From Phanerochaete sordida (Eukaryota; Basidiomycota; Agaricomycetes; Polyporales; Phanerochaetaceae): 64,000 nucleotides of DNA. Positions 24,248 through 35,059 of this stretch are shown here, piece after piece. The stretch's first letter is position 1. The number at the start of each line of letters is the position of its first letter. The stretch covers positions 61,418-125,417 of the forward strand of contig BPQB01000088.1 in assembly GCA_019973155.2 (NCBI GenBank), given 5' to 3'. A model generated the notes under the pieces. That model was not told where the DNA came from. It did not search any database and worked only from the letters and a program-made list of their open reading frames with translations. Position numbers and translations under genes: made by a program.

Positions 24248-24880
24248 TAGGGGTGTTCAAAGTTCGTGACCCGGACTCACTTTGATGACGATTCGGCGAC
24301 AGTGAAGCGGACACGAAGCGTTGTCGAAGCGCCTTTGGACTTTGAACACCCCCTTGTCACAAGAGGCAGCTGGCCATATGTTTTCCTCACTTCATGCCCC
24401 TCCTACCGTGGTCTCCATATGCTTACGGTTGTAGTCCATCCGGTATAGACCATATTCCACGGGTTTACGACCGATTAGAGGAATAGCATGCCGAAAATCA
24501 GCTGAAACGGACCAAACTTGCTTGAGAAGACGAGGATCGTGAGGTGTAGAGCCCGCTTATATGCTTAAAAATCATCGTGACACACTGGGAAGCTGTGAGC
24601 TAAGCAGGCATGCTGTAAATCACCTCAGACATGTACAGACGACGGAGTTGCTTGCGGGACGAGCGTATGCATGACGGGGCAGGGGCAGATGACAGAGGAG
24701 CAAAGTGGGTTGAGCATGAAAGCGGGCTCGAAGCACTGCGACAAGCGACTCGGGAGTCGCTTCGACGCGGTGAGCCTGAATCGTCGCTTAAGGACTCCGG
24801 AACCCCTCCGCTTCAGCAATCTGCTTCTACGACCGAATCGCCATCGAGACGAGCGTGAAGCGAAACTTTGAACACCCCTA
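24248..24880. mobile_element. Non-autonomous inverted-repeat element (MITE-like)
   Basis: GGGGTGTTCAAAGTT at 24250-24264 and its exact reverse complement at 24864-24878 are each flanked by TA (24248-24249 and 24879-24880). Similarity continues inward imperfectly for some 60 bp, sharing a GCGATTCGG-like core and TGAAGCGG. A further right-end-like copy (ACTTTGAACACCCC, 24339-24352) lies inside. No transposase is encoded in 633 bp. TA flanks suggest a Tc1/mariner-type target duplication, although TAGGGGTG-type ends also occur in hAT elements, and I see no 8-bp duplication. Confidence 0.75.
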
Positions 24881-25470
24881 TTATACCCACTGCTTACGTT
24901 TATCTCTTTGACGCGTGCTTCGGCTCTGTGCGACGGAATATAGATCTGTAATTGTGAAGAGCTGCAGTTCAGAGCGGAGCTGCGTGAAAGACTTTATGAT
25001 CCCCTAGTCCTGCCGCTACGCACATTTCCCGAAGTCACGGCTACCTCAGTGTATGACGGTCTTTACTGATTTAAACCACCGGGATTTGGCGAATGTGATT
25101 TGAGTTTCGGTTTTGCCTGAAAGAACGCGAGAAAGTAGTGTGAGGAATCGCGCATGAGAGTGAACTAGGGCGCATGAGAACGCACGAGAGCGCACGATCG
25201 TGAACGATCGTTCACTATCGTGCACGCGCCGCCCACCGCACACTCTCGCCCGAAACACAGCCTCGCGCATCAACACTTATGCAAACCCTCTCACTGCTTG
25301 CAATGCCCGAGAACAACCCGTACTTCAGACGCTTCTGCACGTCCCCGCAGTAAGCGGGGCTCCCGAGCCAAGAGTAGCAGTTCGGCGTCTTAGACACCGA
25401 AGCCCAGGCCTTCCAGCGTATTAGACGGGGTTAGACGCCCTACGTCAGGGACGGCTGGTGTAAATCCGCG

Positions 25471-25555
25471 AAAAAAATGCCCCTGCAAAGGCTCGAACTC
25501 GAAGCCTTGCGTCACAGCAGCACAAGCGTGCCACTGTACTACTCTGCTGGCATGC
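25471..25555 (-). ncRNA. tRNA-like Pol III unit (SINE-like or tRNA relic)
   Basis: On the minus strand an A box (TAGTACAGTGG, 25541-25531) fits TRGYNNARNNG. A B box (GTTCGAGCC, 25498-25490) fits GWTCRANNC. Seven Ts (25477-25471) follow the 3' end like a Pol III terminator. The acceptor and T stems pair poorly, so a functional tRNA is unlikely. A tRNA-derived SINE or decayed tRNA is more likely. Confidence 0.4.
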
Positions 25556-25699
25556 GAGACACTTGTGCCAGGGTTATCACGATTGAGACCTTCCTGTCTT
25601 AGACGCAGAACGAGCTCGTTCACAAACGATTGCGCCACGCACCAGGGGCACCCGCGCTGTCCGACTGGCTCGTCATCCACACCGCGGCAGGAGCCTCAT

Positions 25700-26780
25700 T
25701 CCCGCTGGTCGCGCTGTGCGGTCATCGTCCCGTCGTCCCGTCACCCCGGCGCCGCGCATGTACAGCACGCGAGGCCCTTCGGAACAACGTGCTGTGGACG
25801 CGTCGGGCGGGGCGCACACCGCACACCGCTTGGCCTCGCGCCGCTCCCGCACCAGCGCGCAGCGGACTTCGCGACTACGCTCAGGCCGCGGCCATCTCCA
25901 AGCCGCTCTCGCGGGCGCCATGGTGAGCCGCTTCACGAGCGCGGCCGTCGTAGAGCACGGCCGGCGCACCGTCGAGGGCTTGCACATGTGTGACCCCGCC
26001 ACGCCACCGTCCGAGGAGGAGAACACGCGAATGGGCGCCATGCGCGCGGGCATGTACGGTGTGCTCACGCGCGAGACAACCTCCTGGGCGCCCGCGCGCC
26101 TGGCGCGCTGTGCGGTCGTCGTCCTGTCGTCCCGTCACCCGGTACCGCACATGTACAGCGCCCGAGGCCCTTCGGAACAACAGCCTGGGGACGCGTCGGG
26201 GCGCGCACCGCACACCGCTTGGCCTCGCGCTGCTCATGCACCTGCGCGCGGCGGACTTCGCGAACGAGCTCGCGGACTACGCTCAAGCCGCGGCCATCTC
26301 CCAGCCGCTCGCGGGCGCGATGGTGAGCTGCTTCACGAGCGTGGCCGTCGTAGAGCACGGCCGGCGCGCCGTCCAGGGCTTGCACCCGCGCGGCCCAAAT
26401 GGCGGCTCGGAGACGGTACCGGAGGCGCGTGCGCCGCCGAACCTTGCGAACGTCCGGCACGGCGAAGACGAGGACCAGCGGCGCGACAGTCAGGCGCGAG
26501 CGATACACACCAGCCCAAGGCAGCAGGGGCACCTGCTGAGCCGGAGACGGTCGACCTTGCGACGTTTAAGCCGACGTTCGCGCGAGGCACGCAGGAAGAA
26601 AGACAGGGACCGGAAGGTGGTCCTCGCGGCGCACGGGCAAGCGCGAGCAGGACCCCGAGTACAGGCGTTATGTGTCCCCCTGGGGGGCGTATTCGTACCA
26701 TGGTCGGTAGTCGTCCTAGCAATCGAAGCGGTCGCAGGTCATACATCGCTGCGTCGGGATCTCGAGTCGTGTATTGAGAG
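25700..26780 (+). pseudogene. Tandemly duplicated gene relic of unknown family
   Basis: Two ~285-bp segments (25711-25995 and 26105-26390) are about 90% alike by eye, with a ~394-bp period. Each encodes variants of a helical Ala-rich segment: LAGAMVSRFTSAAVVEHGRR in the first copy and LAGAMVSCFTSVAVVEHGRR in the second. The frame differs between copies relative to the flanks. A third frame holds MHLRAADFANELADYAQAAA only in the second copy. A basic Arg-rich tail follows to about 26780. No family is recognised, and the shifting frames argue for a pseudogene. Confidence 0.45.
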
Positions 26781-26973
26781 CTGTAGTAGAAGACAAATAA
26801 TAAACAAAATAGCACTATGCTGACCCGCAGCTCAGCGAATATTCGACTGGGATGTCTTTTGAGTTGGCCACGCTGTTGAAGCGCAGCCTGATTCCTGCTC
26901 GACTTTCGAGGAGGGAGCAAAACGATGAGCAAACAAGAAAGGGAGAGAGGCAAACACAACAACTTGGAGCACG

Positions 26974-28728
26974 CTAGGCCCCGAAAACCGCCGCCCTGTC
27001 GAGATCATGCTGAGAAAGAGGCTCCCCACGTTCTGCGCGGGACATGTAGTCGCCGATGCCGGGACAGTGCTGGATCCAACGTTTCTTGATGAGCACAATG
27101 CGGCCAAACGGCAAGATCTGGAACGGAGTCACCGGCTCCCAGTCTGATTTCCGCGGTTGCCAAACCCTGAGTTCTTCGTCTTGGACGACAGACATGTAGG
27201 CCATTGCCTCCAAGTTTTCGTGGATGTAGGTGGGCGGCGTGACGGCTATCTTCAGGATCTCAGGCTCGATTGGGGTCGACATAGTGCAGTACTGACCCTT
27301 CTGTGAGCATATAATCACAATTTTGAAACCAAATGGTTACGTACCCGTCGCCAGTAGACAAAATATGTCCATGTCTTCTGCGGAGCCTCAGCACGTGCTT
27401 TTCCCTTGGGATCAGCTGCAGACACATCGTCGGGATCGTCCTCGAACTCGATAGGACTCGTCGACGTGCCCTGTCCGGTCTAAAAGCTGCGTGAGACTCC
27501 AGCACGACAGGGGCGGTAGGGTCAACGTACATAGCGGGATGTCCTGGCGGTAAAGTTCGAGCAGTCTTCTCCAGAGTCGCTGATCGAGACGATGTCCGCG
27601 ATGTCGCTATCGTAGGCCTCAAGGTTCGGCTACGGGCATAACGTGAGTAAGTAAATTCGCGACAGGCCAGTGGAGAGCGTAGCGTCCTGCGACCCACAAT
27701 GTCAAGGTATGCCTCGTCTCTCTGCACGCCTGCTTCATCCTCGCTCCGCGACGCGGCAACTGAACCTCCCTCTTCCCAGAACTCCCTCTCGCGAGTCTCT
27801 CCGTCGTCCGCCGCGAGACCTGCTGCCATGTAGCGCGAGGCCCTAATGGCTTCATCAAGCTGCTGATCTTCCTCCGCCTGAGAGGAAGGAGGCAGCAGAA
27901 CACCGTTGTTGACCTGCGACGTGATGCGTCAGGGAAGCCCATGGACGTCAGACCAATGCACGTACATCGCGGGGTTGAGCCGTCTCCATATCAGAAGAGG
28001 CACCGTCACCATTCGCGTGCTGCTCCCCTTGAGACTGCCAGCTTGCAGCTGGTTGAAGCCTTCGTGCTCGCTGCAGTTGAGGCACGCGATAAGCTGACAT
28101 GCGACGTCCACGACTCTAAGATGACAAGGTCAGAGAAGCTCTTGGCACCCACGAGATGCAGACGTACCGGGCCCGCAGCAGCGACCGGCGTCGGGTCTGG
28201 CTGCGCGGTCATAAGCCGAGCGGGTGCTGATGAGGAGGGCATCCGAATAGCTGCCGCAGAGGCCAACGACGATCTTCGCTGGAGTGCCGGTGCAGACGAC
28301 TGAGCCCTTCTCTGCGGGGCCCGCCCACCCAAGACGACTGCCAGCTCCTCGGCTACCCGAGCCTTGATCTCATCAGGCAGTACCTGCTCGGGAATGACAA
28401 AGTACGGGCAACCATAGCACTAGAGATGGTTTAGGTGCGCCAAAAATATGTTGTATATAGCGCAGCTTACCTTTAGGGAGACAGAGCCAGGTTCACCGAG
28501 CGTATGGTCGATGACAACGTTTTTCCCAACGATGGAAATGAGGTCGCCACTCATTGTCCGGTACTTGCTTCTCTTGCACTGCGGGCACTGGGCAGGAGCC
28601 GTGATACGTTCCTTTCGTGCCTTCAAGTCGAGCCGACAGGCCTTCTTGTACGCGACGGAGTACTTGAACGGCATGGAGGTTCGAGAGGTCAGCCGGGGGA
28701 AAGGGCGACAGCACAACACTGACTCACC
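26974..28728 (-). CDS. Hypothetical zinc-ribbon-like protein (5' end unresolved)
   Basis: Eight exons (minus order) join in phase 0: ?-28728, 28662-28471, 28419-28168, 28115-27966, 27913-27698, 27629-27531, 27479-27345 and 27300-26974. The introns are 44-68 bp. The most 5' exon encodes LCPCHKWLT and the next carries CPQCKRSKYRTMSGD; CYGCPYFVIP follows, so paired Cys-x2-Cys motifs suggest a zinc ribbon. A long acidic, disordered middle leads to a compact C-terminal domain (TWTYFVYWRRKGQY, then PPTYIHENLE and PFGRIVLIKKRW). Seven consecutive introns preserving frame make this a real gene. I found no convincing ATG upstream of the CHKWLT exon, so at least one 5' exon is missing. No family is recognised. 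It is the last of three minus-strand genes (with 29077-31375 and 31692-34242). Confidence 0.72.
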
Positions 28729-29076
28729 GTCAGCCATTTATGGCAAGGGCACAGATGGACCCCGCTTTCAGAAAGGTGGTCGGCGGGGGCATGGGCGCGG
28801 ATGACGCCCCCGGGGTGGACTACTTCCGGAAAATGGAAGACAAAGGTGTGACAATTTTGGCTTCTAAGTCTCGACCCATGTCGATCACACAGATTGACTT
28901 TCGATTTGAAGAACTCGCGCGAATACAAACTACCGAAGAAACTTTTTGTACGCCAGATTCCTGGCAGCTGGCTGTGAAGTCAGCTACCCCTCTCGCTTCG
29001 AGCCCTGAGCGAGCTTTTCCATAAGCCTAGCGAGCAGCTCATCAGTCTCCAGGTTTGCAGAAGAGTAGTAGCTGGC

Positions 29077-31375
29077 TTACTTATTCATGCGGTCAGCTGT
29101 GGGAACTCGACTGCGGCCTGTTCGACGAGGGGCGCTGCCTTCGGCCGGTGATGGGTCTGTCTGAGAGCTACTAGCAACGTTTTGAGGGCGCCGGACCGGC
29201 TTCGGGTTTGTACTCTTGCTCAACGGCGCCTTCGTGGATGGCGCGGGACGGCGGGAGCTGGGCGTCGCCTTCTTGGCCTGGCGGTCCTGCGTCGCTGGGG
29301 AAGCACGCCGTTTGCCGCGCAGCTTGACTGGCTTGGCCTGTTCAAGCTCTTGAGCTTGTTCGCCACCGTCGTCAATGTCCATGTGTTCATGGGCGGACTC
29401 AGGCGGGGACAGCATACGAAGGCCTGCAACGAATAGCGCTCGGTCAATAATCTGGCGCAAGCGACGAGGCCTACCTCGTTCTGGGCCAACAGTTTCGGCG
29501 CCGCCGCTGCCCGCCTCTTGGCCTCTTTCGACCAACCCCCGACGCGAGGGCGCTTGGTCCGGATTGTCAGCCGAGTGCGGCAGGTCGAGAGACGAAGGCT
29601 CCTCGTCGTGCGAAGGTGGCAAGGTGAAGAACCAAGGCTCTGCGTCGCGCGAAGGCTGTTGGTCGCGCGAGGGCGGCAAGTCGACGGACGACGGCTGTTG
29701 CTCGCGCGAAGGCGGCAAGTCGACGGGCGAAGGCTCTGCGTTGCGCGAAGGCTGTTGGTCGCGCGAGGGCGGCAAGTCGACGGACGACGGCTGTTGCTCG
29801 CGCGAAGGCGGCAAGTCGACGGGCGAAGGCTCTGCGTCGCGCGAAGGCTGTTGGTCGCGCGAGGGCGGCAAGCCGACGGACGACGGCTGTTGGTCGCGCG
29901 AAGGCGGCAAGTCGACGGGCGAAGGCTCTGCGTCGCGCGAAGGCTGTTGGTCGCGCGGAGGCGGCAAGTCGACGGACGTAGGTGGCAAGTCGACGGACGA
30001 CGGCGGCAAGTCGAAGGACGAACGCTGTTCGTCGCGCGAAGGCAGGAGGTCGAGGGACGAGGACGACTGGGCCAAGTCGTCGCGAGAAGACAGTGAGTGC
30101 GGGGACGGACACGGTTCGGTCTGCGGCGGCGGAAGGTTCGTGCCAGGCATTGGCTGTCCAGGCGGTCCTTCCCCTGCACCTAATCAGCTCGGCAACTCGA
30201 GATGGCCTCAATCTCGAGTACGTACCATTGTATAAGGTCTCGACAACCCATTCGTACCAAATGATCTGAATCATTTCCTCTGGCCACCCTGCGCGCGCGG
30301 CCAGACGTTGGATGAAGGTTTCCCCAGTCTTGCTGAACCCAAAGTTCTGCCTGGGAGACAACATGAGTACAGGACAACCGGGCAGGCCGTGAATGTGGCT
30401 TACACCCAGACTCGAGGCTCGTACATCACCCCATCAATCCCGCCCACAAACACGACCGAAATACACCCAGCCGCTGAGTTCCAATGCTCCTGAACACGCG
30501 GTACATGCTCAGCCATAGCAGCCATGGCACTGCCGGAGATGAGCTCCATAACCTCCTCGCATGCAAAGGAGCACGTACGTTGCACGTAGCCTCTCAGCTT
30601 CCACGACGCCGGGGCCATCTTCGAGAAGCTTTTCAGCGGCCGCTAGTCGATCGAAATGGCCCCGCTCCTCGTCGGTCAACGCGTTCCATGCCTTACGCAC
30701 ATCCGAGTTCCACTCCTTCAGCTGCCACTCCCTCGCCTTGTCAGGGTCCACAAGTTCAAGCTCCCGCTTCGTCCGTGGTCGCGTTTCGTGGTCTGATCGT
30801 GAGAAAATGTCCATGGCGCGGATGCTCGAAGGTTTTGGCTGAGACGTCGTGAAGGAAGGGAGGGACATGACCGCCTGCTTGGCATGGTTATTGCCGACCC
30901 ATTTGCGAATGCGCTACGGTAGCTGGTCAGGCGACAACGCTGAGTGCACAAGGGAAAGCGTACCCATGCCAGTCTCAGGTATCGCTCCACATAACGCTCC
31001 TTCGTCTCCCCTGGACTCGCTCGCAACCACACACACTTGTCATCACGAGCACGAGTCCAAATTCGCTCATGGTAGTCTTCAGTCAGCTCGTCGTCTTCCA
31101 TCTTGACGTGTACGCGTTCTTCAACCAGGCTTTGAATGAGCGCCGCAGCCTCTCGAATGGTGCCGTCTTCGTACAACTTGTCGTTTTTCTTCTCCTTAGT
31201 CCTGCGACCTTTGCTCAGAATATTCTGAACGTCTGGATGGTTCAGAAACTCCTCCAAGAGGGCACGTTCATTGGTGGTGAACCTGCGGTGAGCTCAGAAA
31301 AAGCCAAATAAATATCTCCGGAGACAAACAGCACCTATCTTTCGGGGAAGACTCCCGCTCTTGAGGTGTAGTCAT
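29077..31375 (-). CDS. Hypothetical protein with long Pro/Ser/Asp-rich repeat tail
   Basis: Six exons (minus order) join in frame: 31375-31335, 31282-30964, 30913-30579, 30529-30406, 30346-30226 and 30179-29077. They give 680 residues. The start is followed by TTPQERESSPK. Then comes a folded N-terminal half: FTTNERALLEEFLNHPDVQN, a helical basic region with KERYVERYLRLAW, KAWNALTDEERGHFDRLAAA (HMG-like helix spacing) and the hydrophobic CISVVFVGGIDGVMYEPR. A short block with GWPEEMIQIIWYEW precedes a low-complexity tail carrying ~32-residue repeats of the type SRDQQPSSVDLPPSR, then a Lys/Arg-rich end. I do not recognise the family. The frames on the opposite strand over the repeats are shadows. 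The stop at 29079-29077 could be preceded by a further unspliced intron, because an in-frame helical run lies just beyond. Confidence 0.72.
29633..30016. repeat. 96-bp coding minisatellite
   Basis: About four copies of a 96-bp unit start near 29633, 29729, 29825 and 29921. They lie inside the last exon of the gene at 29077-31375, and 96 bp equals 32 codons, so copy-number changes would not break the frame. Confidence 0.85.
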
Positions 31376-31691
31376 GGTAGGAATCGTTGGCGTATGCGTT
31401 CGTCAAGTGCGTGTCGAGGAGATGTCAGACGGCGGGCACAAGTCGCAAATCCGGCGGCGAGTCCACCAGCTTGGCGTTGACGTCTGGAGGACGCAGGCTG
31501 AACCATCCTGCTGTTGTGATACGCCACAAGTGCAATCCGGTCGAGATCGGGCGAGAACCTGCAATATATCAAGAAGGGTACAAGGTACATGGTGCAGCAA
31601 GCTCAAGGGTGCGGGGGGAAGATACTTGCAAGAAATCGGGGCGAGGGGACACTCCAACAAAGAGCCGCCGCCAGTGACAAATACAGACAAT

Positions 31692-34242
31692 TTACAAATG
31701 GTCGGGACCGCTGGGCAAGAGCCCGGTACACTGGAGTGACCGGCCGAAAGATAGGGGGGCACTTCGAGGGACCGCTGGAGCCCGCCCAAACTTCCGCCAC
31801 GCAGTTTCGCAGTAGAACTTGGCCACCCGTTCTTCCAGCTCTAAAACAGCGTCCGCGGGCGTAGACTCGTCCACAGTGGACTCCCGCAGAGTGTCGGGGC
31901 AGCCAGGCCATCGGGCGAGGATAGCGCGCAGGCCTTCTACGCACCCTGATCGTGCACGGATGTCATTGGCCGTCAGAGTTGCAGGCGGCGGCGGGAGGTC
32001 AGGTCGCGACCAATGTTTCCCCGGAAAGACCTGGGCCAGCAGCTTGTTCCGGTCCTCGAAGGCGCTGACCGCATGCTGCGGCATGACTCGACGATCGAGC
32101 TCGCAGAGCTCTACACGGAACGCGACCTCAGACAGCTCCCATGCGATTTCACGAATAAGATCGCTGTCCATTGGAAGCTCGCCTGCGCGGGCATCAGCCT
32201 GGCTAATGGTGAACGAGCTTCCTCGCCAAGCCAGCTTTGCGAGCGGTTCAGCTTGAAGTGCGAGCGGCGCGTGATCGAACCCGAGGAGCGCGGTAAAGTA
32301 CTTGCAGACCGCCTCCTTTTCCTGGTGGCGTTTCTGTGCCTGATCGACATGGCCTGACTTCCCCTTCGCTGCTTTGCCCGAATGGCTGCCACCCTTTCGG
32401 CCGCGGCTAGCTGCTGGGCGCGGCTCTGCCCGTCTCTTCTCGCTGGCCGCTTTCTCAGCCTCTGTCTGCGGCGGAAAACGCGAGAGGACAGTTCTCCACG
32501 CCGAAGGGCTTATGGGTCCATAAAGCGACGGGCGGCCAAGCTTGTGGAAGACCGCCATACGGATGGAGACCCAATTCGAGATGTAGACGAGGAGCCGGAG
32601 TTTGCTCTCCGGCATGACGAGGAACTCGGGCTCTGGTAGCCATAGCCCGACTCGAGCCTTGCATGGCTGTGAGGGATCCAGGCCCTCCAGAGCCTCTCGC
32701 CAGACTGCCTGTCTTGTCGGCAGGAGCGAGTGTATCGGGGATGACAGGCGAATAGCTTGACCTAATGACGTCAGCGAGAGCCGGAAAATCTTGAAGAGTC
32801 TCAGCTTACCGGTGGTGTTCTGAAGGAAGTCACTCGTGGCCGATTCGTTCTCAACTGTGTCATCCATGCCAAACCCGATGGGCAGAACCACGCGCTCAAC
32901 GTCCAGAGCGGCCTCAGACTCGCGGGTGATGGCAGCCAGATGCTCTTCCCCCGCAGTCTCCTTGGCACGGACATCTCCCATCACGATACCCTGGCCTTGC
33001 TCTACAGACGTCGGCTGCGTGAACTGCACCGGCGGTCCGCCCTGTGTCTGAAGGTCCCCGGCAGCGTGACGCGGCTGCACAAGCCAGACTGGGACTCCAG
33101 CGGCGTACAGCTTCTGGGCAGCAATATAATCAGAACAGATCGCCCCAATGACGCCGCTGCCGTCAAGCCCATGATGGAGTGGTATACGCGAGTCGTTAGC
33201 GAACAGCGTCGATACAGTGCTGCGCTGCGTGGCAAGGTGCCAGCGCATGTACGCCCAGCACTCTGCCCAAGAACGGTGCAGACGTGCCCAAAGCGCAATG
33301 ATGGCGCGGTAGCTCGATGGGATGGCGAAGATGGTCAAGGCGTTGTGTGTGGCTGCTTGCAGACGACAGAGCTCCGCAGTCACCGGAGCAGGAGGCGGAG
33401 GAACTAGGCCACGAAACTCTGCGACGAGGTTGTCGAGAGATGTCACCGCTTTTTGCGCGGCACTAACGCGACCAGAATCGAGGTACCCAAAGGCCAGGCC
33501 GCTGGGATCGTCATTGGCGTGGACGAATTCTTGCGGCTTTGGGGTCTCCCACAGACATGCTATCTCCACATGAGGTCTGGGTTGTCGTGGTAGAAAGGCG
33601 AGATACGGGCGGGAAGGCGAGAAAAGCTGAGGCCAATTGAGGGGATCTTCGACGCCAAATCTTCCGTCAGCGCGCATAATGATGTCGACGCGGCCGACGA
33701 CCAGGCGGGGGATCCACGGCATGTTCAATGCAATCACGCAGTGAGCGTCGGACTCTGTGAACGCGTGTGCTTGACCGCGTGCCCAGGTGAAGTTCTGGAG
33801 CTGAGGTAAGGCATCGTCTATGTCACAAGGTGAGATGGAGATGATGAGCACGCGATGGATATAACAACTCACTTCTACGCCTGGAGGGGACAATATTCGT
33901 GGGGAAGCTCGAGCCCACCGGCTCTGGTACGGAGGCCGCTTCGTCTGATGGTGGAACAAAAGGCCCGGACGGCGTACGTGAAGAAGCAGGCGGTGCGACA
34001 GCTTGCTGCTGTGTTGGGGCAGCCAGGTCGGAAAAGGAGGGAACCAGCTGCCCAGGCGATGGAGGTGAAGGCCCACGTGGTGCGACGGCTTGCGGTGGCG
34101 GTGAAACAGCAGGCGCAGGAACAGGAGCGACTGTTTTCTTGAATCGCAGCCCCGCCAGCCGGTTCGCTGGGCGACCAGAGACGGTAGGCACGGGCGGCAG
34201 GACCTGTCGCGGTGCTTGGGAGGTAGACGAGTCTTGAGACAT
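31692..34242 (-). CDS. Large hypothetical protein (815 aa) heading a three-gene minus cluster
   Basis: Three exons (34242-33873, 33817-32810 and 32761-31692) give 815 residues. The introns are 55 and 48 bp; the second is a multiple of three and could be retained. The N-terminal 120 residues are Pro/Ala/Ser-rich and disordered. The rest is a folded, Trp- and Leu-rich protein without a motif I recognise. Landmarks are VVGRVDIIMRADGRFGVEDP, HVEIACLWETPKPQEFVH, AIIALWARLHRSWAECWAYM and ICSDYIAAQKLYAAGVPVWL. A Lys/Arg-rich hinge (RKGGSHSGKAAKGK) separates the halves. The initial ATG was chosen over an upstream open frame because the donor at 33872 joins it in frame. The next gene on the same strand starts 317 bp downstream. 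I recall close relatives only as unnamed fungal proteins. Confidence 0.78.
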
Positions 34243-35059
34243 GCAGAGCTGCCGGCGCGGGTGTGTTGTCGCGAAGTCAGCAGCAAGCAGCTGGGTGCAA
34301 AAGTGCGCCCAAGAGTTGACCAGAAGTGGTCTACAAAATGCCGCGAGATGTGTCGTTGAGAAAGAGGGAACGGTGGTTAGGGCAAGTGAAGATGGGTGGT
34401 CGGAGGGTGCAGCGAAGCGTGTGCGGGACGAGGAGGGAGCAAAAGTGCACCCAACGGGAGGCCAAAAGTGGCCAACCTAGACGTCAGACACAGAAAGACG
34501 TGGCGTGGAATCCTTGAACTAGATCTTGATGTACTCGCTGGTGAGCTCGCGGGTCGAGTGAGTGAGTGGGAGGTGCAGAGGAAGGAACGCGCGTTACCGC
34601 CGCCGAAATGGAAGTGTCACGTGAGCGCTCCAGGGACTTGTCGCCCGCGGCCGGCCTTACATTGAGATTTGATACCTGACCACGACTGGCACCGTCCAAC
34701 CCTCCACTCATGTCTCTTCAGACAGAGTGACGAGTCTCTTCAGACTCATGGACGATGGACGCGGCACAACTCCGGAGGTAGCGGTACGCGGGAAGAGCGG
34801 CGAGTCGGGTTTTGAAGGATGATTTGAGGTGCGTACTCGAGTTCTAGGTCAGAGGCTAACGAAGATCCATCACGCGCGCAAGCGCATGGAACGACGCGTG
34901 AAGACGACCACGATAACGAGCAACGACTGCGAGCACGAGCACCGCCCGCGCGCGACGACCGCGAGGAAGACAATCGCGAGCATGAGCACCGCCCGCGCGC
35001 GCGAAGACGACCGCGAAGAACACGACTGCGAGCGCGAGCACCCTGCGCGCGCGGACATG
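34243..35059. other. Intergenic with short G-rich tandem repeat
   Basis: No gene is supported. The first part is the presumed promoter of the minus gene starting at 34242. At 34929-35055 an imperfect ~50-bp unit beginning GCGAGCACGAGCACC repeats about three times. Confidence 0.5.

Noticed and set aside
24248..24880. hAT assignment for the small inverted-repeat element
   Set aside because: The end sequence would fit, but no 8-bp target duplication is present; TA on both sides fits Tc1/mariner better, so the superfamily is left open.
25471..25555. Functional tRNA gene
   Set aside because: A and B boxes are good, but the acceptor and T stems do not pair; kept only as a tRNA-like unit.
28420..28737. 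Gene start at the ATG 28737 (MADGESV...)
   Set aside because: That ATG overlaps a GTGAGT donor at the end of an exon reading CPCHKWLT in another frame; splicing across 28727-28663 gives a better protein.
29375..30235. Plus-strand frames rich in SREGGKSTDDG-type repeats
   Set aside because: They are the complement of the 96-bp repeat inside the minus gene, whose exons join correctly on both sides.
30549..30640. Frameshift in the minus gene at 29077-31375
   Set aside because: A 49-bp intron (30578-30530) with GTACGT and CGGCAG explains the apparent frame change.
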